Below are positions 18,938 through 26,183 of a DNA stretch of 48,718 nucleotides, piece after piece. The notes under the pieces were generated by a model. The model was not told the origin of the DNA, ran no database searches, and saw only the letters and a list, made by a program, of their open reading frames with translations. Positions within the stretch are counted from its first letter, which is position 1; each line of letters starts with the position of its first letter. Where the stretch lies: NCBI GenBank assembly GCA_009778175.1, contig WRKH01000320.1:1-48718 (forward strand). The letters are read 5' to 3'. The translations under genes and the position numbers were made by a program. The stretch comes from Turicibacter sp. GTDB taxonomy: Bacteria; Bacillota; Clostridia; Lachnospirales; WQUN01.

Positions 18938-20044
18938 CTAGAATAACGCCGTTAATTTTTCCATATTGCACCGCTTCATATCAAAAGAGGGATGTACATA
19001 CGTATCTAGCGTTGTATGTACGTTGGAATGTCCCAAAATTTCGCTAAGAGTCTTTATTTCAAAACCAAGAGCAACACATCTTGTTGCAAATGTGTGTCGC
19101 AACGCGTGAAAATTCGCATTTTTTACGCCGCAATGGGACAAGTAATATTTTAGGCGATTTTGCAAGGTTCGTGGCTCGATGTACTTGTTAATCTGCCCAG
19201 TTAGCAAATATCTGTCGTTAATATCGGATTTTGGGCGAAATTCCTGTAATTTGTCGATTAAACATTGTGGCAATGGGATTGTACGTGCCGAAAAATTACT
19301 CTTTGGGTCGGTGGTAATTATTTTTGTTCTTGTGTCGGAATTGCCGATTATTTGTATACGTTGCATGGTGCGATTGACGGTCAACACGCCGCTATTTAAG
19401 GAAATGTCGCTCCATAGCAACGCACAGACTTCGCCGATTCTTAATCCTGTGTACAAACATAAATAAACGCCCAACTTGCTTTCATCCATGTCGGCACATA
19501 GATATTTTTCTAAAACAGTCTGCTCATCTATGGATAAAACTCGCATATTTGAGGGCTTTTCCTTGGGCAAGGTTACATTTATATTGACGTTGGCAATGAG
19601 TGATTCATTTTGGGCAAATCGCAGGGCGGATTTTATTATAGATAGGAGGATTTTTACTGTTTGGAGGGAGAGCGGCTGGGGATTTTCGGTAATTTTCAGC
19701 TTATTTGCAACAAATTCACTTATTGCAGCGTTTGTGATTTCCGATAGCGGACGGTTGCCCAAAATGGGCTTGATGTGCTTGTTTATAAGGTTGTGATATT
19801 TTACGAATGACGATTCTTTTAGCCTGATTTGGGAATTTTCGAGCCAGTTATCAAGCAGGATTCCGAAACTGATAGTGGGGGCTACATATAATAAGGAAGC
19901 GAACATTTTGTCCTTTACGTCCTTATAGGAATAAGCATAAAAATACGCATAAACAGGCTTGCCCAAAGCGTTATAGCCTTTAATAACACGGGCTTCCCAG
20001 CGGCCGTCTTTGCGTTTGTAGATATTTTCGCCACGTTTTGCCAT
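18938..20044 (-). CDS. Tyrosine-type site-specific recombinase (integrase)
   Basis: 368 aa. The start is MAKRGENIYKRKDGRW at 20044, 5 bases after AGGAG; an upstream ATG would add 24 residues without a site. The basic N-terminal arm-binding domain (1-45) is followed by a SAM-like core-binding domain (about 55-150) and a catalytic domain with Arg202 (LRIGE), Lys248 (DPKS), His313 and Arg316 (HALRH), His339 (LGHS) and nucleophile Tyr349 (DTYVH). All catalytic residues are present, so it should be active. It is the integrase type used by conjugative elements and by inversion systems. No excisionase or element genes flank it, and the bordering repeats are inverted, so promoter inversion is the likelier job. 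Confidence 0.92.
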   Translation of the reverse strand: MAKRGENIYKRKDGRWEARVIKGYNALGKPVYAYFYAYSYKDVKDKMFASLLYVAPTISFGILLDNWLENSQIRLKESSFVKYHNLINKHIKPILGNRPLSEITNAAISEFVANKLKITENPQPLSLQTVKILLSIIKSALRFAQNESLIANVNINVTLPKEKPSNMRVLSIDEQTVLEKYLCADMDESKLGVYLCLYTGLRIGEVCALLWSDISLNSGVLTVNRTMQRIQIIGNSDTRTKIITTDPKSNFSARTIPLPQCLIDKLQEFRPKSDINDRYLLTGQINKYIEPRTLQNRLKYYLSHCGVKNANFHALRHTFATRCVALGFEIKTLSEILGHSNVHTTLDTYVHPSFDMKRCNMEKLTALF

Positions 20045-20102
20045 TATAATCTCCTCTTTCTTGTGGTTTGACGGAAAGTTTGACGGCGATAAAGGGATTG
20101 AG

Positions 20103-20132
20103 GTTATATGCAACAAAAATAAGCAAAGTTAA
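20103..20132 (-). promoter_or_regulatory. Possible integrase promoter (weak)
   Basis: On the minus strand TTAACT (20132-20127), an 18 bp spacer and TATAAC (20108-20103) lie about 60 bp before the integrase ATG. The -35 match is poor. Confidence 0.3.
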
Positions 20133-20180
20133 GCACAGAGGGAATTTTGCTATGGACATGATAACACAAAAGACATGGTG

Positions 20181-20335
20181 CAAGCAAAAATATCGTGAAA
20201 AAATTTTAAAATTTATAGGGCAAGCAAGCATATCGTGAAAAAATTTTAAAATTTATGGGGCAAGCGAGCATATCGTGAAAAAATTTTAAAATTTATGGGG
20301 CAAGCAAAAATATCTTGAAAATTTAAAATTTTTTG
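20181..20335. repeat. 40 bp tandem array, about 3.9 copies
   Basis: Units start at 20181, 20221, 20261 and 20301, each CAAGC..., then ATATCGTGAAAAAATTTTAA, then an AAATTTAT-GGG end. The fourth copy is shortened and diverged (ATATCTTG). Each unit carries an A+T palindrome (AAATTTTAAAATTT). The array lies between the integrase and the outward promoter. Direct repeats there could be arm sites for the integrase or iterons for a regulator. There are no unique spacers, so this is not CRISPR. Confidence 0.95.
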
Positions 20336-20364
20336 TTGCAATATTTTTGGGCATTGTGTATAAT
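20336..20364 (+). promoter_or_regulatory. Near-consensus sigma-A promoter inside the invertible segment
   Basis: TTGCAA (20336-20341), a 17 bp spacer and TATAAT (20359-20364), with TG dinucleotides just before the -10. The -35 region begins directly after the tandem array. It points right, through the inverted repeat at 20444, to the ThyX-like gene. After inversion it would read left into the VWA operon with a leader of roughly 150 bases. Confidence 0.75.
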
Positions 20365-20443
20365 AGAAAAGTCGAAAAAATTTTGATTTACCTATTACAA
20401 TATTTATTGACGTTGTGCATATAGGTCTTGGGGTTTGTGGCGG

Positions 20444-20469
20444 TTTCGCAGAAATATCAATTCAACGAA
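20444..20469 (-). repeat. Right 26 bp inverted repeat (recombinase site)
   Basis: Exact reverse complement of 18715-18740. Outside sequence (GGCTTGTAAA) differs from that of the left copy, so the identity is limited to the core site. It lies about 73 bp downstream of the predicted start of the outward promoter. Confidence 0.85.
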
Positions 20470-20472
20470 GGC

Positions 20473-20501
20473 TTGTAAAAAATGGCAAGCTGTGATATAC
20501 T
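20473..20501 (+). promoter_or_regulatory. Fixed promoter for the ThyX-like gene
   Basis: TTGTAA (20473-20478), a 17 bp spacer and an extended -10, TGA-TATACT, ending at 20501. It is just outside the right inverted repeat, so it stays with the ThyX-like gene in both orientations. Confidence 0.55.
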
Positions 20502-20520
20502 TGAGAAGTACAAGGAGATA

Positions 20521-20544
20521 GTGCATATCGCCTTTTTATTTTGA
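20521..20544 (+). CDS. Possible 7-codon leader peptide
   Basis: AAGGAG at 20512-20517, then GTG at 20521 and an open frame MHIAFLF ending in TGA. The ribosome-site spacing is short (3 bases), which lowers confidence. The frame overlaps the 5' arm of the terminator at 20529-20566, the geometry of translational attenuators. Confidence 0.4.
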   Translation: MHIAFLF

Positions 20545-20566
20545 GTAGAGCAAAAGGCGTTTTTTT
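20529..20566 (+). terminator. Intrinsic terminator / attenuator before the ThyX-like gene
   Basis: Stem CGCCTTTT (20529-20536) with AAAAGGCG (20552-20559), 15-base loop, then seven T. It lies between the promoter and the ThyX-like start codon (20602), so full-length transcription needs read-through or antitermination. Confidence 0.8.
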
Positions 20567-20601
20567 GTGAACCTTACGGAAATGAATATGTGGAGGAAAA
20601 A

Positions 20602-21324
20602 ATGAAAGTACATCTAAACAAAATCAGCGGCATAGCGGACGCAATCGTCTCATTACACATGAGCAAACGAAGTTGGAGCCGCACCGCCGAGCAGGATATT
20701 TACGCCATTTGCGATGCGGCACTCGACCAAAACGGCAAGCTAAACGCCGCCTGCGACACGGAAACGGCGGCAAAATTCCAGGATTACATGAATATGTTAG
20801 TAAAATGGGGACGAAAGCACACGACTTTATTAAGGTACGTGGATTTTACCTGCACGGTCGAGGGGATGCACCGTGGCGGTCAGGACGACTGGGATGCACA
20901 CGCCAAACGCTTTAATAATCGTATTTTGCGTTCTAGCACTCGGCTTGCTAGTTTTGATTATGAGATGTCGGATTGGTATGTGGGCAAAATTATCCCCACG
21001 GATTCGGTTTTGGCGGATTTGGGCATAGAGTTGCCCGAGCGTATCGAAAAAGACGGCGTTTTTTATACCAAGGCGGTCAACGGATATATCCGTGAGGACT
21101 TGGCGAGTCAAAACGACGTTAAGCGGGGTTTGTATATGTTGAGTATACCGAGCAATTTTATATTCAAATGCGATATAACCGAATGGAGTCATGTTTACAA
21201 GGAGCGTGGCGAGGCTGGGACGGCACATCCCGAGGTGAAGGAGTGTTGCGAGGGGATAGCGGATCAGCTTGTGGGGGCGCATTTGCAGTTTGATCGCAAG
21301 CTGTTTGAAAGCATAATAAACTGA
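20602..21324 (+). CDS. Divergent ThyX-like protein (function uncertain)
   Basis: 240 aa. ATG 20602 follows GGAGG; a GTG four codons upstream lies within the site and is rejected. The pattern HTTLLRYVDFTCTVEG (73-88), a conserved QDDWDAHAKRFNNR stretch (94-107), KRGLYMLSIPSNF (174-186) and a final AHPEVKECCEGIADQL helix resembles flavin-dependent thymidylate synthases in order. The catalytic RHRxxS motif cannot be found: the aligned place reads DAHAKRF. It may be an inactive or repurposed relative, like proteins I recall from clostridial phages and mobile elements. It is preceded by two promoters and an attenuator, which is unusual for a housekeeping enzyme. Confidence 0.4.
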   Translation: MKVHLNKISGIADAIVSLHMSKRSWSRTAEQDIYAICDAALDQNGKLNAACDTETAAKFQDYMNMLVKWGRKHTTLLRYVDFTCTVEGMHRGGQDDWDAHAKRFNNRILRSSTRLASFDYEMSDWYVGKIIPTDSVLADLGIELPERIEKDGVFYTKAVNGYIREDLASQNDVKRGLYMLSIPSNFIFKCDITEWSHVYKERGEAGTAHPEVKECCEGIADQLVGAHLQFDRKLFESIIN

Positions 21325-21430
21325 CGGGCGGCATTATAAGCAGGTCGAAGTACATTCAACGACATGAAAACGTGAATTTTTACGATTAATGCTATGCCTT
21401 AACTAAAAACTCAACCCAATAAAAATCCCA

Positions 21431-21508
21431 AAAATGTGCAGTCCAGAGCCGCACCCTAGCGGCAAGACGGTCTTGTGCCAGTGCGGGACAAAGCCCCACG
21501 GCCTTAAA
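21431..21508 (+). repeat. Interspersed repeat, copy 2 (degenerate)
   Basis: Contains the module GGCAAGACGGTCTTGTGCC plus a decayed GTGCGGGACAAAGCCCCAC hairpin and GGCCTTAAAC. It lies between the convergent ThyX-like and 199 aa genes and overlaps the end of the latter; the TAA stop lies in the repeat edge. The left palindrome has eroded to GCACCCTAGC. Confidence 0.7.
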
Positions 21509-22103
21509 CTAATGCTATTGAATTGCTGCCGATTACATTTTTCCACACGACCTTTTTTCGTGCGATTATCTTTTTCAAAATTCTATCAGAATTTTTGTTG
21601 TGCCACCAATCAGGGCGTTTGCTGTAGCTTTGCAAAGGGTACTTTGTCTTTAGCTCTCGACCCAGTATGCTGTCCTCAGAATAGAACAAAAACCCCTTGT
21701 AATCAATGCAATTCACCTTAATAGCACCGCTTTTTTTAATACCAAACACGTAAGATGGCACATCTATCGATACATAACTTATGCCCCTAATCCGCAAGAT
21801 AGACTCCTCGGTCTCTCTACCTATGTAGAGTTCGTACAAAATACCTAAATCTAAGCTGGCTGCGGCAAATTCAATGGCTTTGGTTGAATAAAAAGCGGTA
21901 AGCTGAAAAGATGCCGCCGTGTGGTGATACTCGCTCGGCATGACATACTCATTCTTACAAAGCCACTTGAAAAAGGTAACAGTTTGATAGAAGCCGTGTT
22001 TATACAATGTTTCCTGAGTGATTTTAGACATGGCAAACATACCGCGACTATATGCTTTTTCAGCGTTTGCACTCATGTCTCTTTTTCCATCCAAATAACT
22101 CAT
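21504..22103 (-). CDS. Unrecognised 199 aa protein
   Basis: The start is taken at MSYLDGKRD (22103), with GGAG 5 bases upstream; an ATG five codons earlier has no site. No signal peptide or membrane helix. Features are an N-terminal helical part (SANAEKAYSRGMFAMSKITQETLYKHGFY), an aromatic KWLCKNEYVMPSEYHHTAASF stretch, an RGISYVSIDVPSYVF strand region, and a basic C-terminus (KKIIARKKVVWKN). No family recognised. It has its own consensus promoter and stands apart from neighbours. Its last codon and stop merge into an interspersed repeat. Confidence 0.65.
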   Translation of the reverse strand: MSYLDGKRDMSANAEKAYSRGMFAMSKITQETLYKHGFYQTVTFFKWLCKNEYVMPSEYHHTAASFQLTAFYSTKAIEFAAASLDLGILYELYIGRETEESILRIRGISYVSIDVPSYVFGIKKSGAIKVNCIDYKGFLFYSEDSILGRELKTKYPLQSYSKRPDWWHNKNSDRILKKIIARKKVVWKNVIGSNSIALV

Positions 22104-22135
22104 AAATTCTCCATCCATTATAGTCTACTTATACC

Positions 22136-22164
22136 ATTTTACACAAGGCTTTATCTTTTGTCAA
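22136..22164 (-). promoter_or_regulatory. Promoter of the 199 aa gene
   Basis: On the minus strand, perfect TTGACA (22164-22159), 17 bp spacer, TAAAAT (22141-22136), about 35 bp before the chosen start codon. Confidence 0.7.
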
Positions 22165-22194
22165 GTCCATTTTGCGATACTTTCCAAAATAAAT

Positions 22195-22223
22195 TTGAGT
22201 GTGCCGCAATATTTTGTTATAAT
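22195..22223 (+). promoter_or_regulatory. Promoter of clpS-clpA
   Basis: TTGAGT (22195-22200), 17 bp spacer, perfect TATAAT (22218-22223). About 100 bp of leader follows and includes an interspersed repeat. No CtsR-type direct repeat was noticed. Confidence 0.75.
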
Positions 22224-22254
22224 GGGGATGTCGCAAACAAGTTGAACCTTTTAA

Positions 22255-22305
22255 AAGTGCGGGTCTGGAGGCACAGCGGGGTGTGGGGCAGATTCCCACG
22301 GTTTT
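22255..22305 (+). repeat. Interspersed repeat, copy 3 (shortened)
   Basis: GTGCGGGTCTGGAGGCACAG, then GCGGGGTGTGGGGCAGATTC and CCCACGGTTTT. The left palindrome is shortened. It sits in the 5' leader of clpS, between promoter and start codon, so its terminator-like hairpin may lower clpSA expression. Confidence 0.75.
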
Positions 22306-22323
22306 GAATGATGAGGTGGAAAG

Positions 22324-22629
22324 ATGGAACGAGAAGGCAGTGTAAGCACTATTGCAAAAACGCATTATAAAGAGCCCAATATGTACTCTGTAATCCTGCA
22401 CAATGATGATATTACAAGTATGGACTTTGTGGTGGAGCTACTTGTGAAGGTTTTTCATAAAAGTTCTGTGGAGGCATCCGATATTATGATGACCGTACAT
22501 AATGAAAATAAGGGGATAGCGGGCGTATATACATACGATATAGCTCTAACGAAAAAAACCCAAGCGGATATAATGTCGGAAAAACGGGGTTTCCCATTAA
22601 AATTGACGGTGGAAGAAAATGGAATTTGA
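22324..22629 (+). CDS. clpS: ClpS, ATP-dependent protease adaptor
   Basis: 101 aa. The core YSVILHNDDITSMDFVVELL (21-40) matches the ClpS NDD-T-xxFV signature that binds N-degron substrates. The later AGVYTYDIALTKKTQAD fits the conserved fold, and the protein ends soon after. ClpS delivers N-end-rule substrates to ClpA and docks on its N-domain. The gene overlaps clpA by 11 bp, so the two are translationally linked. GAGGTGG precedes the ATG. Confidence 0.93.
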   Translation: MEREGSVSTIAKTHYKEPNMYSVILHNDDITSMDFVVELLVKVFHKSSVEASDIMMTVHNENKGIAGVYTYDIALTKKTQADIMSEKRGFPLKLTVEENGI

Positions 22630-24796
22630 TCAGCTGATGGGCCAAGTCTACATCGTTGCCGTGAACGAGGCACGGTTGAGCGGCCATGAATTTATCACGC
22701 CAGAGCTTTTCCTGTATAGCATAATCCTGTTTGATGTGGGTAAGGAGCTTTTGGAATCGCATGGCGTTAATGTAGCGAATACGATAGAAGATTTGCAAGA
22801 ATTTTTGAATAATTTCATGCCTTCAAACCAGAATGAAACGCCAACGGATTCATACGGCCTTATAAAATTATTTGAATTTGCGACAACAACCGCCGCAAGC
22901 GTTAATCGTAAAGTTGTAACGCTAAGCGATTTTGTAAACGCCATTTTTTACTTGCAAGAATCACACGCACAATATATTCTGCTGAAAAATGGTTTCGATC
23001 GATTTGCACCCATCAAAAGGAACGCCAAAAAACCAGCCAAAGAGAAGTCGGAGATAAAGTATGCGGCAGATTTATGCCAAATGGCTCGAGAAAATCGGCT
23101 TGATCCGTTAATTGGCAGGGAAGACGTAATCGAACGCACGATACACGTTCTATGCAGAAGGCTTAAGAATAACCCCATGCACGTGGGCGACCCAGGTGTT
23201 GGAAAGACTGCAATCGCGGAAGGCTTGGCACAGCATATTGTAGCGGGCAAAGTCCCCAAAATCCTCAAAGAGGCACAAATTTTGCGTGTTGACATGGGGG
23301 CTTTGTTGGCGGGAACACGGTACAGGGGCGAATTTGAGGAGCGTTTAGTGAAACTACTGGAGGCGGTGGAAAAGCTAAAAAAGCCCATTTTATATATAGA
23401 TGAAATACACGCTGTGGTCGGGGCTGGGGCAGTTTCTGGCGGCGGGATGGATGCAACCGACATCATAAAGCCATATCTTTCCAGGGGCGACATACGTTTT
23501 ATCGGCTCCACTACTTTTGACGACTTCAAAAAATATTTTGAAAAGGATAGGGCACTTGTACGCCGTTTTCAGCGTATAGATTTAAGCGAGCCGTCAACCG
23601 ATGAATGTATCAAGATTCTATCGGGTATAAAGGATCGCTATGAGTCTTTTCATGGGGTAAAATATAGCGAGGATACGCTGAAATTAATCGTGAATTTAAG
23701 TTCAAAACATATGCACGAACGCAAACTGCCAGACAAGGCAATAGATGTAATGGACGAAGTAGGCGTTATGGTCTCCTTGCGAGGGCAATCTAAGGTTTCC
23801 GAAAGCCATGTGGAGCGTACGGTAGCACAGATGGCAAAAGTGCCGATAAATTCAGTTACCAGCTCAGAAAAAGAATTGCTAAAAGGGTTGGAAGCCAACC
23901 TAAATGCACATATTTTTGGCCAAGAAGAGGCGACCGCCGCCTTAACACAACATATTATGACGGCACGGAGCGGGTTGGGCGAAAAGGATAAACCTGTAGC
24001 CAACTTATTATTCGTCGGGCCAACTGGGGTTGGTAAAACAGAGATAGCCAAAAAATTAGCTGATATTCTAGGCATTGCATTAATACGTTTTGACATGAGC
24101 GAATATCAAGAACGTCATGCAGTAGCTAGATTGATAGGTTCTCCTCCTGGGTATGTGGGTTTTGAAGAGGGAGGGCTTTTGACCGAGTCCATACGTCGCA
24201 CACCGCACGCTGTATTGTTACTAGATGAGATTGAAAAGGCACATTTGGACATATTAAATGTATTGCTACAGGTTATGGATTACGGCAGACTTACTGACAA
24301 TTCGGGGCGGCAGGCGAGTTTTTCGGATATAATTCTTATAATGACATCAAATGCTGGTGCAGTTGATTTGGAGAAAAAAACCATTGGTTTTGGCAATGAT
24401 TTTAATACAAAGGCGATAGACACGGCGGTTGACAAATTTTTCAGCCCAGAGTTTCGCAACCGCTTAGACGGGGTATTGAAATTCAACCCTGTAGATGAAA
24501 AAATGGCGGCATTGATAACGGACAAGGCTATGCGTGAATTAAACGATAAGCTAAAAGCCAAAAATGTAACCCTAACAGCCACAAAGACGGCATTGGATTA
24601 CATTGCAAGGAAAGGGTTATCCAAGACATACGGTGCAAGGGAGATAATTCGCACCATAGACAGCGATATAAAAAAGCTACTGGTAAACGAACTTCTATTC
24701 GGCAGACTGGAGGGCGGCGGCACAGCCAAGCTAGTTTGGGACAAAAAGAACGAAAGTTTCAACATACGCATATCAAACAAAAAGCCACAGTCTTAA
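22619..24796 (+). CDS. clpA: ClpA-type AAA+ unfoldase
   Basis: 725 aa, a usual ClpA length. An N-terminal Clp-N domain (1-140) is followed by AAA1 with Walker A GDPGVGKT (190-197) and LYIDEIH, then AAA2 with GPTGVGKT (about 467-474), LLLDEIEKAH and a C-terminal D2-small domain. An IGFG loop near residue 588 is the ClpP-docking tripeptide, so it should work with ClpP. No long ClpB-type middle coiled coil. The ATG lies inside the 3' end of clpS. The final codons run into an interspersed repeat, which contributes the TAA stop. Confidence 0.95.
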   Translation: MEFDQLMGQVYIVAVNEARLSGHEFITPELFLYSIILFDVGKELLESHGVNVANTIEDLQEFLNNFMPSNQNETPTDSYGLIKLFEFATTTAASVNRKVVTLSDFVNAIFYLQESHAQYILLKNGFDRFAPIKRNAKKPAKEKSEIKYAADLCQMARENRLDPLIGREDVIERTIHVLCRRLKNNPMHVGDPGVGKTAIAEGLAQHIVAGKVPKILKEAQILRVDMGALLAGTRYRGEFEERLVKLLEAVEKLKKPILYIDEIHAVVGAGAVSGGGMDATDIIKPYLSRGDIRFIGSTTFDDFKKYFEKDRALVRRFQRIDLSEPSTDECIKILSGIKDRYESFHGVKYSEDTLKLIVNLSSKHMHERKLPDKAIDVMDEVGVMVSLRGQSKVSESHVERTVAQMAKVPINSVTSSEKELLKGLEANLNAHIFGQEEATAALTQHIMTARSGLGEKDKPVANLLFVGPTGVGKTEIAKKLADILGIALIRFDMSEYQERHAVARLIGSPPGYVGFEEGGLLTESIRRTPHAVLLLDEIEKAHLDILNVLLQVMDYGRLTDNSGRQASFSDIILIMTSNAGAVDLEKKTIGFGNDFNTKAIDTAVDKFFSPEFRNRLDGVLKFNPVDEKMAALITDKAMRELNDKLKAKNVTLTATKTALDYIARKGLSKTYGAREIIRTIDSDIKKLLVNELLFGRLEGGGTAKLVWDKKNESFNIRISNKKPQS

Positions 24797-24850
24797 AACC
24801 GTGGGGCTCTGCCCCACACCCCGCAAGGGGCGCGCCCCTTGACCCGCTCA
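24789..24850 (-). repeat. Interspersed repeat, copy 4
   Basis: Reversed orientation: TCTTAAAACC, hairpin GTGGGGCTCTGCCCCAC, then ACCCCG, palindrome CAAGGGGCGCGCCCCTTG and GACCCGC. It overlaps the clpA stop codon. The 319 bp gap from clpA to fliS holds only this copy, copy 5 and about 140 bp of A+T-rich sequence with no credible gene. Confidence 0.85.
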
Positions 24851-24990
24851 TTTTTATTGGTTTTTTTGTGCGTGTTCAATATCTCGCTGTTATTGGCTTT
24901 GGCGAATTGTTCATAAAAAGCAGAACGAAAAAAGCAACAAAACAAAACAGACCTGCCCCAATACTACCACCATAGCATAACCAATATAAA

Positions 24991-25114
24991 ACGAGCGGGT
25001 CTGGGGGCACGCCCCCAGCGGCAAGACGGTCTTGTGCCAGGTGTGGGGGCGACTGGTGTCCAGTGGACACCGTTTAGGCGTTGCGAGTAGCACCAGAGCC
25101 CCACGGTTTTAGGT
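24991..25114 (+). repeat. Interspersed repeat, copy 5 (long mosaic)
   Basis: GCGGGTC, palindrome TGGGGGCACGCCCCCA, module GGCAAGACGGTCTTGTGCC, then a GGTGTCCAGTGGACACC palindrome with GTTTAGGCG, and finally AGAGCCCCACGGTTTTAGG. It ends next to the fliS stop. It shares the GACACC module with copy 6 and the CAAGACGGTCTTG module with copies 2 and 7. Confidence 0.85.
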
Positions 25115-25115
25115 T

Positions 25116-25526
25116 TTACATACTGGCCTTGTTGTCTAGTGGTTTTTTGTCGGGATCTTGTTTGGCTAGTTTCATTGCCTCTTTCCAAGTGTCTCGTAAG
25201 CTGCGTAAATGGTCTCGTACCTCGATTAGTATCTCCACATCTTTTTTAATGTTTGCCGTTACTAGTCGGCGGTGTAGATAATCGTATATCTGATCTAGTT
25301 GCCCAGATATGTCGTGTGTCCTGTCCAGCGTTATCTGAAATTCACGCACAATATTTTGAACCCTTAGTATCGCCTCGTTAGTCTTTACGTGATCTTTGTT
25401 TTCAATAGCAGCAAGTGCCTGATTGCAAAATTTAACCGCACCGTCAAAAAGCATGAGCGTCAGCTCCTCTTTGGTCGCAGTATTTATAGCATGATTTTTG
25501 TACTTTTCATATGGATTTTTTTGCAT
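25116..25526 (-). CDS. fliS: FliS, flagellin export chaperone
   Basis: 136 aa, typical length. It starts MQKNPYEKYKNHAINTATKEELTLMLFDGAV, matching FliS (the Y-x-x-N-x-I-x-T-A start and the ML-Y/F-DGA helix). The four-helix pattern continues to LRSLRDTWKEAMK. FliS binds flagellin C-termini and prevents early assembly in the cytosol. AGGAGAT precedes the ATG. It follows flaG after 36 bp. No flagellin or fliD gene is in the window. Confidence 0.93.
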   Translation of the reverse strand: MQKNPYEKYKNHAINTATKEELTLMLFDGAVKFCNQALAAIENKDHVKTNEAILRVQNIVREFQITLDRTHDISGQLDQIYDYLHRRLVTANIKKDVEILIEVRDHLRSLRDTWKEAMKLAKQDPDKKPLDNKASM

Positions 25527-25562
25527 AAATATCTCCTATCTTTTGCAATACAGGTTTTACAG

Positions 25563-25961
25563 CTAAGCCGTGGTATCAAGCAGCAACCCTGCCAACTCAT
25601 TCATTCTAGCCACAATATCTAGCCTCGATTCTGGTGGTATTTCCCGCAATATCTCGTTGGTTTCATCATCTATTACCTGCACCAAAAATCTGTTTGTAGG
25701 CTCATGAACATCGATATTCAAACTAAAATGCGTAAAATTCAGCGATTGGTTGACTGCTGCTATATAGCTGTTCATAGCACTCTCTGTTATATCTCTATCG
25801 GTAAAGGGGATGGGTACGCTAATGGCTGCCAAATTTGGCGGCGTGGCTCTAGCTGATGCAATTTCCGTTCTTGTACCCTCTCTTTGCCCTCTCTGTGTCC
25901 TTTGATGAGCTTCAATATTAGCTCTCGTTATTCCGCTTCCCTGCAATATAGTAGCTTCCAT
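25563..25961 (-). CDS. flaG: FlaG family flagellar protein
   Basis: 132 aa. A variable N-terminal region is followed by the FlaG domain: NQSLNFTHFSLNIDVHEPTNRFLVQVIDDETNEILREIPPE, ending with a helix LDIVARMNELAGLLLD. The IREIPPE-type motif is diagnostic. FlaG proteins influence filament length or are secreted with the filament. AGGAGG precedes the ATG and a consensus promoter lies about 80 bp upstream. Pairing with fliS is usual. Confidence 0.9.
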   Translation of the reverse strand: MEATILQGSGITRANIEAHQRTQRGQREGTRTEIASARATPPNLAAISVPIPFTDRDITESAMNSYIAAVNQSLNFTHFSLNIDVHEPTNRFLVQVIDDETNEILREIPPESRLDIVARMNELAGLLLDTTA

Positions 25962-26044
25962 GCTCTTTTCCTCCTCATTTGCCTAAAAAGGTAAAATTTT
26001 GATTTTCAAATTGGCGACACATCCGCTTTAACCTCTACAAAAAC

Positions 26045-26074
26045 ATTATATAACGGGCATTATATGTTTGTCAA
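26045..26074 (-). promoter_or_regulatory. Promoter of flaG-fliS
   Basis: On the minus strand, perfect TTGACA (26074-26069), an 18 bp spacer, perfect TATAAT (26050-26045). It is sigma-A type; no sigma-28 site was found. Confidence 0.75.
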
Positions 26075-26183
26075 GCCTCGTGTGCAAATTTTAACAGTGA
26101 AAAACCATGACCTCCCACAACCAACTTCGTATATCTCATTATACATCAACAAAAAGTTGATACAAGAAAAGGAGCTACATAAT

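Larger units (their letters stand above)
18715..20469. other. Putative invertible switch carrying its own tyrosine recombinase
   Basis: A 1755 bp segment bounded by identical 26 bp inverted repeats (18715-18740 and 20444-20469). It contains, from left to right, a bidirectional terminator, a GC-rich interspersed repeat, the integrase gene, a 40 bp tandem array and an outward promoter (20336-20364) pointing right. Inverted target sites plus a tyrosine recombinase are the known architecture of DNA inversion switches. Inversion would aim the promoter at the VWA operon and put the terminator on the far side. In the orientation read here the operon should be silent or low. Confidence 0.7.

Noticed and set aside
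20181-20335. CRISPR array
   Set aside because: Units are contiguous 40 bp direct repeats without unique spacers, and no cas genes are present.
18715-20469. Integrated element with attL and attR
   Set aside because: The repeats are inverted, not direct, and no element genes other than the integrase lie between them.
24850-24990. Small hydrophobic reading frames on the minus strand between repeats 4 and 5
   Set aside because: They lack ribosome sites, and the longer ones are largely read from the GC-rich repeats.
26030-26080. Sigma-28 type flagellar promoter for flaG
   Set aside because: TAAA and GCCAAT are present upstream but only 10 bp apart instead of about 15; a perfect TTGACA/TATAAT pair explains the region better.
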